From Fremontodendron californicum (lineage: Eukaryota > Streptophyta > Magnoliopsida > Malvales > Malvaceae): 64,000 nucleotides of DNA. The stretch is taken from positions 14,340,001 through 14,404,000 of the forward strand of contig JAULJL010000035.1 of NCBI GenBank assembly GCA_030761205.1, written 5' to 3'. How positions within the stretch are numbered: the first letter of the stretch is position 1; each line of letters starts with the position of its first letter. The position numbers and the translations under genes are program-made. The notes under the pieces were generated by a model that made no database searches, was not told where the DNA came from, and was given only the letters and a program-made list of their open reading frames with translations. Below are positions 10,234-19,702 of the stretch, piece by piece.

Positions 10234-12945
10234 CTAATTATTGCGTGGTGTAGAGCAACAGTGTCGAGCTCTTCTAGTGCGTGGTGGTTGCACCCGTCGT
10301 TCAACCTCGTCAGTGGCACGTATTCGCGGTCCACCACGACCTCTTGCTATAACCGCCAATGGTTCCGGTTGAATGTCATCAGTCGTTTCATCCGTATCAA
10401 AAATTTGAAACCCACTGCTGGATGAGCCAACACCTAGTTCACCCATAACGGGAACCTGACTACTAGATGCACCCATAAATGATGTAGCATCAAATGCTGA
10501 CGAAGGGGTTCCAAACTGATACATGGATGTTAAATATGCTGAACTTGGACTTTGGACGGGGAGCTGGTCATCTAACCTCGTTCTTGGCGGTGATGGTCGG
10601 TAACACTCATCAACGTCATATCCGGGGTGACTTACGGAATAACGATGGCTGGATGGTACTCCATGATCCCGTTCAGGTTCAGGATGATCAAATGACATCC
10701 TCGGTGCTGTGAACTCCGATGAGGTCGGTTGACGCCTTCGCCCACGTTGTCGGCGAGGTCTAGGAGCATCCATATCCTGTGTAGGAGGGACTGGAGCTGA
10801 AGTTTGTCCGGTAAATGGCATACTCCTAACATCCTCGTGCATCGACGGTGGACAAACGAAAGGCCGACCTTCATTTCTATACCATCTTATGTAATCAGCA
10901 GACGGGTTGAAATTATTACCAACAATCGGGTAACCTGTCGGAATTCGTTCAAAACGTATGTTCCACCATTGGATCCAACGTTCATGCTTCGCAGGCCAGA
11001 ATTCATCATTACGACCACGCATGTCGACCTTGTGAAGCTTATCAAGGTTCATCGGGGCTGCAGGAATTGGTTGTTGCATCCCAAATTGTCGCAACACCCG
11101 GTCAGTTTGGTGCCACTCTACATATGAAAAGCATATCAATGCTGTGTTTGCTTTCCATATATTGAAATTATTGTAGGCATCCGATGGGAGGCATGCCATA
11201 ATTTCACTCGAGGAATATGGCATCCACAGAAACTGCGAATAATTATTACAAATTATTAGTTTCATAAGGATTAAATAAATAAAAAAAACTTCAATGTAAC
11301 AATCGAAATATTTACCTTATCATATCCTAGTCGATCTAGTCGTAGTCTTATACTTGCAAGATCGCTCGGAGTCTCTGTAAAATCTCTACCCGTACTCCTA
11401 CTCCACCTATTAAAATGCATATAATATCTTAATGACCTATAAAAATACAATTTCGTACAAAATTAATAAAATAGTAAAGATTATTACCTGCTTGCAAGGG
11501 GGTATACAGCCGAAATATCCACGCGCGGAGCAAGAAATGGTAGCCGATACCAAGCCCATGATTGTAGAAGCACTAGACATCCACCTATGTCATGGTTTTT
11601 TGGAACTGTAGCTCGGCAAAGTTCTCTATACAAAACTGCCAAACACGCAGAACCCCAACTATAATTTGCTGCTTCCTCTAAATCACGTAGCAATGGAAGA
11701 TACATTAAATGTACCCGACTGCTCGATTTGTCAGGCATCAGTAATCCTCCAATCAAACGTAAAATATATGCTCTAGCAGCATATTGTATTTGTTGTTCGG
11801 TTGCATGTAATGGCAGATTTTGAAACGTTTTCAACCAAGTCAGTCTCACCGTTGAGCCAGATACGACGTCTTCTGGAGGTACCTCACCCAATAGATCTTG
11901 ACACAGTTCATTCCAATCTAGCAGGCTTCCGCCTGTAACTGCATCGCCATGGATCGGAAGTCCAAGTTGCAGCGCAACATCTTCGAGACTGACCGTGCAT
12001 TCACCACATGGAAAATGAAAAGTGTGCGTCTCGGGTCTCCATCGTTCGACCAACGCAGAGATTAAATCGGGTTGTATCACAAGTCGTCGAATTTGACTTG
12101 CGTGATAAAATCCGGCTCTTCTTAAGTGGTCGATAATATAAGGATGCGGGTCCTCCAATGTAAATTTCCTCGAACGTAATACGCGACGAGTTTCCTGTTA
12201 TAATAATAAAAATTAATATATTATAAAACTATAACAATTAAAAAGTAATAAATAAAACTATAAAATAACAAAATAATAATATAATATAATATAATATAAA
12301 CAATAATAATATAATATAATATAAAACAATAATAATATAATATAATATAATATAATATAATATAATATAATATAATATAATATAATATAATATAAACAAT
12401 AATAATATAATATAATATAAAACAATAATTTCGTATAAAAAAACAATAATAATATAATATAAAAAAAAAATAATAATATAATATAAAAAAACAATAATAA
12501 TTTAATATAATATAAAGAATAATAATATAATATAATATAAAACAATAATAATATAAAAAACTATAATAATATAATATAAAACAATAATAATATAAAAAAC
12601 AATAATAATATAATATAATACAATAATAATATAAAAAACAATAATAATATAATATAAAACAATAATAATATAATATAAAACAATAATAATATATAAAACA
12701 ATAATAATATAATATAATATAACACAATAATAATATAAAAAACAATAATAATATAAAAAAAAATAATATAATAATATAAAAAACAATAATAATATAAAAA
12801 AAATAATAATATAATAATATAAAAAACAATCATAATATAAAAAATAATAATAATATAAAAAACAATAATAATATAACAATTTACTTACCTCGTTAAATAT
12901 AACCTCCGAGATGTGATTTTCTTGTAACCTTAATAGTGAAGCCAT
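10234..12945 (-). CDS. Plant mobile domain (PMD/MAIN-like) protein, four exons, intact (617 aa)
   Basis: Minus-strand exons 12945-12889, 12194-11488, 11406-11316 and 11232-10234 join with GT-AG splice sites and preserved phase to give an uninterrupted 617-residue protein. The domain begins near residue 20. Diagnostic blocks are RWRPETHTFHFPCGECTVSLEDV, GLPIHGDAVTG and, in exon 4, NTALICFSYVEWHQTDRVLRQFG, all typical of the plant mobile domain (aminotransferase-like, PF10536). The C-terminal about 200 residues are low-complexity, rich in P, S and R, and end in a basic RTRRAR tail. MAIN-type host relatives act in silencing and meristem maintenance, and many PMD genes lie in transposons. The function here is inferred only from the domain. 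Intron 1 is an AT satellite and the promoter has a TATA box. Confidence 0.9.
12197..12888 (-). repeat. AT-rich (ATAATAATATAATATAAA)-type satellite forming PMD intron 1
   Basis: Nearly 700 bp of A/T with occasional C, made of variable TAATAATATAA words. It is bounded by a GTAAGTAA donor and an ATAACAG acceptor and removed as intron 1 of the PMD gene. Long frames full of Y, I, F and L across it are compositional artefacts. Confidence 0.9.
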
Positions 12946-13072
12946 TTCAAAATATTGTTGTAGAAAAAAAAATTTGTAGAAAGAAATTTTTTTTGGTAGA
13001 AAAATGATAAAATTTTGAAAGAAAATGAAAATTTGAATGAGAGTAATGAAAATTTGAAGAAGAGTAGAGGGG

Positions 13073-13080
13073 TATTTATA
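13073..13080 (-). promoter_or_regulatory. TATA box of the PMD gene
   Basis: TATAAATA reads on the minus strand about 130 bp upstream of the PMD ATG, a normal plant spacing when a short 5' UTR is allowed. The sequence downstream is pyrimidine-rich on the coding strand, as in many plant leaders. Confidence 0.7.
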
Positions 13081-13081
13081 G

Positions 13082-13207
13082 AGGGTGGGGGGTGTGGGGG
13101 GAGGGGGGACGTGGGGGGTGGGGGGGTGGGGGGAGGGGGGATGGGGCAACGGTCATATGACCGTTGCCCCTTTGAATTGTGGGGGTGGGGGGTGGGGGGA
13201 GGGGGAT
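13082..13207 (+). promoter_or_regulatory. G-tract array with quadruplex potential in the PMD promoter
   Basis: Many runs of 4-7 G separated by one or two other bases on the + strand (C-rich on the PMD coding strand), interrupted by one palindrome at 13143. It begins directly upstream of the TATA box. The pattern is strongly consistent with G-quadruplex or i-motif formation, which is an inference from sequence. Confidence 0.75.
13143..13170. repeat. Perfect 28-bp palindrome, copy 1
   Basis: Each half-arm is GGGGCAACGGTCAT followed by its exact reverse complement. It lies about 200 bp upstream of the PMD ATG. Confidence 0.95.
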
Positions 13208-13235
13208 GGGGCAACGGTCATATGACCGTTGCCCC
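13208..13235. repeat. Perfect 28-bp palindrome, copy 2
   Basis: Identical to the copy at 13143, with starts 65 bp apart. That is close to the 66-bp spacing of the TIR hairpins, though the sequence is unrelated. A poly-T tract follows (about 13241-13267). Confidence 0.95.
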
Positions 13236-13360
13236 TTTGATTTTTTTTTTTTTTTTTTTTTTTTTTTCATTTCAAATTTAAAATTTAAAAAAAAAAATCA
13301 AAATATTAAATTATAAAAAAATCTAAAATATATTTTACGAATTTTTAAATTTTTTTAAAT

Positions 13361-13739
13361 TATAAAAAAAATATTTTAATTTAATTTATAATTTTTAAAA
13401 ATAAATTTATCAAATTAAAATAAAATATTGTTTTAATATAATTTTTTTTTATTAATTAAAAAAAAAAAAATATACATGAAGGGAAATCGCCACCCCCCAT
13501 GGCGATTTCCCTTCATGGTTTTAGCAAAATTGGCTAAAATTACCAAGGGAAATCGCCATGGGGGGTGGCGATTTCCCTTGGTAATTTTTTGCAAATTTGC
13601 AAAAAAACACGCTGGGAAATCGCCATGGGGGATGGCGATTTCCCAGCTGAAAAAAAAAGGTCCGTATTTTGGGAAATAATCAAAAAGTAACGGTAATTTG
13701 ATAATTTTTTTTTTTTGGCTATATTGTAATAAAAAAGCC
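13361..13739. repeat. Right TIR with three hairpin units
   Basis: Reverse complement of the left TIR, one hairpin unit shorter. The 31-bp hairpins start at 13481, 13547 and 13614 with loop polarity C, G, G. Flanking unique sequence, including TCCGTATTTTGGGAAATAAT, matches the left end with only a few differences. Confidence 0.95.
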
Positions 13740-13749
13740 GTTTCTAAGA
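13740..13749. repeat. Right 10-bp target site duplication of the PMD transposon
   Basis: GTTTCTAAGA, identical to 9119-9128. Confidence 0.95.
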
Positions 13750-14309
13750 CATGGTTTCTAGTCTCTAATAATTATTTTTGAGTCCGTAGGACTCATAAGG
13801 TATTTTTTATATGTTTTAGGGACACTTTTGTCTTAGCAGTACAATATGTAGAGTTACAAAGTTTTTTGGCAGAGATTTTTGTGCTTGTTATGGTCTTCGC
13901 TCTGGCTTGGGGTCTGGTCTGAGGCTTACCAAGGACCTCCTTGGCAGAAAAAACTTGCGCGTGTAGGCGTGTCTGGCTGCGTCATCATCCCCCTCTTTTG
14001 ATTTCATCTTAGAACCAAAAGGCTTGAAGAAAAATACAACAGCCTTTAACCTTTTAATTATTTTGCCCCCTCTTTTTTATCTTCTCCTTTGACATTTTGT
14101 TTCTTATCCTTTACAAGAATCATTCTTATATTTAATATTTAATTATTATATAAAGTATGTAATAAATAATTAATTTTTTTAAAATATGATTATATGACAT
14201 GATTTGAATAAAATAAATATATATTGAGATGGAGTAACCATTTCGTACAATCTTTTCTTATACATACACATGGATTGTCAACTCTTCTTACACAATATTT
14301 TATTTTTTT
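13750..14309. other. Intergenic DNA
   Basis: No gene or element end recognised. The first 300 bp are less AT-rich than the surroundings, with short GC-containing words around 13900-14000. They may be decayed transposon or old genic sequence but carry no supported frame. Confidence 0.4.
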
Positions 14310-14316
14310 GGATTGT

Positions 14317-14467
14317 ATTTAATGTATTGTCAGTGTAAACCCATAACCCTAACCATTAACCCTTAAACCCTTAACTCTTAATCATAACCCTATAACTTAA
14401 CTTTTAACAGATGACATCGTAAAATGCATTATCAGTTTTAAATCTATACACTGACAATACATCAAAT
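14317..14467. mobile_element. MITE with inverted ends enclosing telomere-like sequence
   Basis: Terminal words ATTTAATGTATTGTCAGTGTA (14317-14337) and the reverse complement ATTTGATGTATTGTCAGTGTA (14447-14467) match at 20 of 21 positions. Between them (about 14339-14405) is a run of degenerate plant-telomere-like units such as AACCCTAACC and CCCTTAAACCC. The element is short and non-coding. Exact outer limits and target duplication are unclear. Confidence 0.6.
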
Positions 14468-14609
14468 ATAAATGTTTATTTTTTTATTTTCAAACATAAC
14501 CTTTTTCTTTATCATGAGTAACTTACATAGTGAATATATTATACATATTTTTAACACATATGTACGTATCTATGTACATGTTGTGCTTTTTGAAAAGTTA
14601 TTATATTAG

Positions 14610-15750
14610 TAGGGCTGTAATCGAGTCGAGCCGAGCTCGAATAGTGAGCTGCTCGAGCTCGAGCTCGACTCGAAACTCGCTGCTCGAAACTCGGCTCGAG
14701 CTCGACCGAATACCATTTTTCAAGCTCGAGCTCGGCTCGAGATATAATCGAACTATTCGAGCTCGGCTCGATAAAGCTCGTTTACTCAATTTATGTACTC
14801 GAGCTCGAGCTCGTTTCACCACCACAAAAGAATATATATTGGAAAATGAGTTTGAAATTAAAATTAAAGGAAAAACTATCTGGTATTTAGTTTAAATTTT
14901 AATCAACCTGTTTTTATTTTTCTTATAAAGCTTTTATAACAAAAATAATGAGATAACTTTAACATGTTAATAGTCATATCCATCTCGATTTTGATCAGAT
15001 TTTTTAACAAAAATCTGAAATTTTTGTGACTAGAAAAAAAAAAAAAAAAAAAAACCAAAATAAGTCTTCAAGACACAATAAAATCCAAGTTGAACCATGA
15101 AGTGGAAAGAGAAGAAAACAGTGGCAAACTCAACAACAGAAATTGGGAGCCTTTTTTCAGACCCAGAAGCAACAACAGAAACCAAAGTCAAAACCAAAAA
15201 CAAAGAAGAACCCAGATAAGGTAACTTCATCACCATTTTCTTCCTTTGATTTTTTTGGGTTTTTTTTCTTCTAGAAATATGATTGTATTTTTAGGCTCTT
15301 TCAAAGTAAGATTATATAAGAGAAAGAGAAAAGTATTAAGGAAGAAGAAGAGGAATAGATTGTTAAAGTAAGAGAAGAAGATGAAATGAATAATCTCTAC
15401 AGCTATGGGAGGCGATAGAGGAGCGGCTGAGGGTGAGGGAAAACATTTATTAAGTTTTAGGGTTTTAAGGATACATATATATTTTTATATTAATTTACTA
15501 TATTACCCTTAATATATATATACTAAGGGTAATATAGTAAATTATTATAAAAATATATATTATAAAATCAAAAGCTCGATTAGGCTCGCGAGCCGCTCGA
15601 ATCGAGTATTGAGATACTCGAATTCGGCTCGCTCGATAGCTCGAGCTGCTCGAGCTCGAGCTCGGCTCGATAATGACCGAATCGAATTCGAGTTTTTTTC
15701 GAGCCGAACTCGAATAGCTTGCGAGCACCAGTGTCTCATTTACACCCCTA
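14610..15750. mobile_element. Non-autonomous hAT element with perfect 8-bp target duplication
   Basis: A 1141-bp element. The left end TAGGGCTGTAA and the right end (reverse complement TAGGGGTGTAA) differ at one of 11 positions. It is flanked by TATATTAG at 14602-14609 and 15751-15758. Subterminal regions (14620-14815 and 15570-15720) are dense in GAGCTCGAGCTCG and CGGCTCGA words in inverted orientation, likely transposase-binding repeats. No transposase is present. The middle resembles the 5' end of a plant gene on the minus strand, listed separately. Confidence 0.92.
15030..15236 (-). pseudogene. Possible captured gene 5' fragment inside the hAT element
   Basis: A minus-strand frame of 68 codons begins MVMKLPYLGSSLFLVLTLV, a hydrophobic signal-peptide-like start, and continues with a second hydrophobic stretch. 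Upstream on the same strand (about 15300-15450) is pyrimidine-rich sequence that looks like a plant 5' UTR. Both lie between the hAT subterminal repeats, as expected for transduplicated host sequence. The protein family is not recognised, and chance coding is possible. Confidence 0.35.
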
Positions 15751-15758
15751 TATATTAG

Positions 15759-16180
15759 TCCACTTTGATTGCCGGTTCCTAAAAAGAAAAAGATAAAACG
15801 ATTGGTTACAAATCGTGGAAATGACCATGTCACATGAAATACAAGTATTTGCTAAATAAAAGTAAAAATTAAAAAAAAATTAATAATAATAAAACTATTG
15901 TAAATTGCTCAATAATAAAAAAATTTGGAGATTTGTAATGACATTTTTCAAAAAAAAAAAATTAAGAATAATATAATGGGTTCTACAAAATTTTTGAGAT
16001 AGTCCAAAGAATTATTTTAACATAAGAATTAATTTTAAAATAATAAAAATGAAAAATATTAAATAAAGTAAAATAAATAAATAAATAAATAAACAATGTT
16101 ATAAATGACATTATATAATTTCAAAAAAGTTTGTAAATAATAACTTTTTTTTTTTAAAAATTAATATATAAAAATTTTAA
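15759..16180. other. AT-rich intergenic DNA
   Basis: Mostly A-rich sequence with an AAAT microsatellite at about 16070-16095. It may be the interior of the Helitron-like element that ends at 16209, but no 5' terminus was identified. Confidence 0.4.
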
Positions 16181-16209
16181 CCTCATGCGAAGCAATGCTT
16201 CAATACTAG
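16181..16209 (+). mobile_element. Helitron-like 3' terminus
   Basis: A short hairpin (GAAGC at 16189-16193, AAT loop, GCTTC at 16197-16201) is followed after four bases by CTAG at 16206-16209 and then T. This is the layout of a Helitron 3' end (hairpin, then CTRR, inserted before T). No rolling-circle replicase or 5' end is visible, so this is only a candidate terminus. Confidence 0.4.
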
Positions 16210-16429
16210 TATATATTAAAACTGAGTCATGAGAGATTCGGTGGTCATTTTTTAAAATGTCAAGATTTTTTATTTTATTTTGTTTGTTAAAAAGGATATC
16301 AAGCATAAATATTCTCATTGAAAAGCAATTCTCAGGGGAAATAGATATATAGAGTTTCCATTTTTACTGTTGGAGTCACTCGAATCCTCTCATGCACAAT
16401 ATCACACTTTTCTTTCCTTTTTTTTTTTT

Positions 16430-17771
16430 TCAGGCATAGTACTTCTTCAATTCATCGGTGTTCACGGGATTTCTCAAGTCATCACTTTCCATCTGAGTTA
16501 AGATCAATGCTCCTCTAGAAAAAGCTCTTTTCACCACATAGGGTCCTTTCATATTCGGAGCCTATTTTCCACAAGGATCTTCACAATGGGGAGAACCTTC
16601 TTCAATACCAACTCTCTTTCTCAAAACTGTTTGGGGAGAACTTTCTTGTTATGGGCTCAGATCATCTTTTTCTAATACATCTGCCCATAACGAATTGCCT
16701 TCAGTCTTTTCTCCTCGATGAGATTCAACTGCTCATAGCGAGCTCTAACCCATTCTACCTCTTATAGGCCCACTTCCATCAAAACACGGAGTGAAGGGAT
16801 TTCAACCTCACTAGGTAGTTCTGCCTCCATCTCGTATACCAATGAAATGGCGTGGCACCAGTAGATATGCGAACTGAAGTACGGTATACGTGGAGAGCAA
16901 AAGGTAAGATCTCATGCCAATCTTTGTACACATCAGTCATCTTTTCAACAATTTTCTTGATGTTATTATTGGCTGCTTCTACTGCCCCATTCATTTTCGG
17001 ACGGTAGGGTGCCGAATTATGATGGTTGATCTTGAATTGGGTACATATTTCCCTCATCATCTTATTGTTCAGGTTGAGAGCATTGTTTGTGATTATTCTC
17101 TCCGGGAGTCCATATCAGCATATAATCTCTTTTTTGACGAATCTGCACACCATTGACTTTGTAACATTAGCATAAGAGACTGCTTCTACCCATTTTGTGA
17201 AGTATTCTATGGCCGCTAGGATGAAACGGTGTCTGTTTGAAGCTTTCGGGGTAATGGGCCCGATCATATCCATTCCCCATATTGAAAATGGCCACGGAGC
17301 TGTCATGACATGCAGCGACGATGGCAGCACGTGAATCTTGTCTGCATATATCTGGCATTTATGTCACTTTCGGGAATAATTAATACAATCCCTTTCCATG
17401 GTTAACCAATAGTATCATACCCTTATAATCTGCTTAGCCAGCATGTGGCCATTCGCGTGGGTGCCACATATCCCTTCGTAGACCTCTTCGAGGATTTTTT
17501 GAGCTTCAGTAGAAACAACACATCTCAACAGAATCTGGTCTCTCCCTTTTTTGTAAAGGATTTCACCGTCCAAGACAAAAAACACTACCATTCTTCTCAA
17601 GGTTCTCTTATCATTTTCCATCGCTTGCTCAGGGTACTGCTGACTCTTGATGTATTGCAAGATGTCGTAATACCAAGGGTGACCATCTGTTTCTTCTTCA
17701 ATACTCAAGTAGTAGGCATGAGACTCATATATGCTCATCTTAATTAGCACAACTTTGGCCCCATCATTCAC
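16430..17771 (-). pseudogene. Ty3/gypsy integrase region (broken)
   Basis: Reading leftward from 17771: an HHCC-type zinc-binding segment (GTHANGHM … CHKC), the core beginning GMDMIGPITPKASN, then a segment with ITNNALN, then RPKMNGAVEAANNNIKKI, and a C-terminal tail ending KKYYA and a stop at 16430. The second catalytic Asp of the D,D-35-E triad appears as Asn in ITNNALN (usual ITDN), while the Glu in GAVEAA is kept. At least one stop and several frame changes separate the blocks. No longer functional. Confidence 0.85.
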
Positions 17772-18480
17772 TTTAAAAAATTGATGATAAAGTGGCTAGA
17801 GCATCTGCCATTCGGTTTTCTTCTCGGGGCAAATAATTGAAAGCCACCTCTTCGAATTCCTCCACCAAGCTCAGTACAAGCTATCGATATCGGATTAAGC
17901 GCAGTTGGTATATCACCAAAGCTGAATCTCCGAAGACCTTTAGAGTTTTGATCGTCCTTTCTTTGGCGACGCGGAGACCCATGGTACATGCTTCATACTT
18001 AGCAGTATTGTTTGTACAATCAAAATCCAATCTAGCAGTGAAATGATAGTAATCTTCCTCAAGGGGTATGAGCATCGCACCGATTCTGTGCCCCATGGCA
18101 CTAGATGCGCCATCAAAATACATTTTCCAAGTTTTCTTCTCAGAGGAAGTCTCTCCTTTTTGTGAGACACACATTAGGTCTTCATCGGGGAATTCAAAAT
18201 CCAGAGGCTCATAATCCTCCGCTGCTCGACTTGCTAGGAATTCGGCTACAGCGCTACTCTTTATAGCCTTTTGACTCACATACACAATATCGCATTCGGA
18301 CAGCAGCACTTGCCATCTTGCCGTTCTTCCTGACAATAAAGGCGCCTCGAATACGTATTTGAGGGGATCTAGCTTCGCAATCAGCCATGTCGTGTGATAC
18401 AACATATACTGTCTGAGCCTTTAGGCGATCCGGGCTAGGGCACAACAAAGCCTTTCTACTAATGAATACTTCAAATCGTA
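17772..18480 (-). pseudogene. RNase H region of the gypsy polyprotein (broken)
   Basis: Recognisable blocks are WKMYFDGASSAMGHRIGAML (first catalytic Asp in YFDGA), DCTNNTAKYEACTMGL (Glu in YEACTMG) and FGDSALVIYQL (Asp in GDSALV). A connection segment with PLLSGRTARWQVLLSE precedes it. The frame is open for about 170 codons (18405-17881), then breaks. Confidence 0.85.
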
Positions 18481-19702
18481 CTCAGTGAACTTTTTGCTGA
18501 ACTAATAGATGGCTTGTTCTTTCTTTCCAATTTCATCATGTTGCCCCAAAACACACTCCATGGACCTTTTAAATACTGACAAGTACAATATCAACGGCTT
18601 CCCTGGGACTGGTGGCATTAGTACTGGTGGATTGGACATATAATGCTTGACCTTATCAAAGGCTATCTGGCATCCTTCATCCCATTCCCCTAGATCACCC
18701 TTTCAGAGTAACTAGAAGATCGGGTCGCACTTATCGGTCAGTTGAGAGATGAACTAAGCAATATAATTCAGCTTACCCAAAAAGTTTTTCATTTCCTTCT
18801 GAGTACGAGATGGAGGCAAGTTCTGAATGACTTTTACTTTATCCGGATCAATCTCAATTCCTTTCCGGCTAGCAACGAAGCCCAGTAGCTTCTTTAAGGT
18901 GACTCCAAAAGTACATTTTGGCGGGTTGAGTTTAAGTTGGAACTTTCTCAACCTTTCAAAGAGCTTTTTAAGATTCGCAATGTGTTCGTCCTCTTCTTGT
19001 GACTTTGGGATCATATCATCAACATAAACTTTGATTCCTTTGTGCATCATGTCATGGAATAAAGTTACCATGGCTCTTTGATATGTTGTCCCAACGTTTT
19101 TTCAACCCGAATGACATCACCTTATAGCAAAAGGTTCCCCACATCATGACGAAAGTGGTTTTCTCCATATCCTCCGATGCCATCTTAATTTAATTATACC
19201 CTGAGAATCCGTCCATGAAGGAAAACACAGAATTCTTTGCGGTATTATCGACTAGAGTATCAATGTGAGGCAAGGGAAAATTATCCTTAGGGCTTGCCCT
19301 GTTCAAGTCCCAGTAATCGACACACATCCGTACTTTGCCGTCTTTCTTCGGAACTGGAACAATGTTTGCTACCCACTCCAGGTATTTTGCCACTTCCAAG
19401 AATCCAGCATCGAACTGCTTTTTTACTTGTTCTTTCAGTTTTAATAGCATTTCGGGCCTCATTCTTCTCAGTTTCTGCTGAATTGGCTTGCAATATGGTT
19501 TTAGAGGGAGTTTGTGAACCACAATGTCAGGGTCCAACCCAGGTATGTCTTGGTATGACCATGCAAACACATCTGTGTATTCTCGGAGTAGACTTATCAA
19601 ATTTTGCTTTATTGAGGGTGAAATGGCAGTCCCAATCTTGACTTTTCTTATTTCTTCTTCATTCCCCAAATTTACCACTTCCAACGACTCTTTGTGAGGC
19701 AA
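18481..19702 (-). pseudogene. Reverse transcriptase region of the gypsy polyprotein (broken)
   Basis: The fingers/palm block with NIVPVPKKDGKVRMCVDY and SPKDNFPLPHIDTLVD is open at 19702-19190. The catalytic box VYVDDMI lies in 19071-18754. Between them GYNQIKMA is interrupted by a stop where Gln is expected, and a one-base insertion shifts the frame. VDYRDLN reads VDYWDLN. These lesions make the enzyme inactive. Confidence 0.88.

Larger units (their letters stand above)
9129..13739. mobile_element. Complete Mutator-type element carrying a plant mobile domain gene
   Basis: A 4611-bp element bounded by long TIRs (9129-9574 and 13361-13739) and a perfect 10-bp target duplication. The outermost bases are GGCTTTTTTATT on each side. 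The TIRs are almost identical except that the left one has one extra 66-bp hairpin unit, which suggests recent insertion or homogenisation. The only gene is an intact PMD gene on the minus strand. I found no MURA transposase, so it is presumably mobilised in trans. It lies about 0.8 kb upstream of the shugoshin ATG, in the same transcriptional direction. Confidence 0.92.

Noticed and set aside
12221..13149. Minus-strand frames rich in Y, I, L, F and C (up to 215 codons)
   Set aside because: They are translations of the AT satellite that forms PMD intron 1. Splice sites remove it and composition explains the residues.
9226..13644. CRISPR-like appearance of the regularly spaced palindromes
   Set aside because: The DNA is plant nuclear, the spacers are themselves conserved palindromes, and the units lie in transposon TIRs.
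14339..14405. True interstitial telomere or chromosome end
   Set aside because: Units are degenerate, the tract is short and it is enclosed by MITE inverted ends.
14530..14895. 121-codon frame with repeated RAR/LEL words
   Set aside because: Product of GAGCTCGAGCTCG subterminal repeats of the hAT element at 14610-15750.
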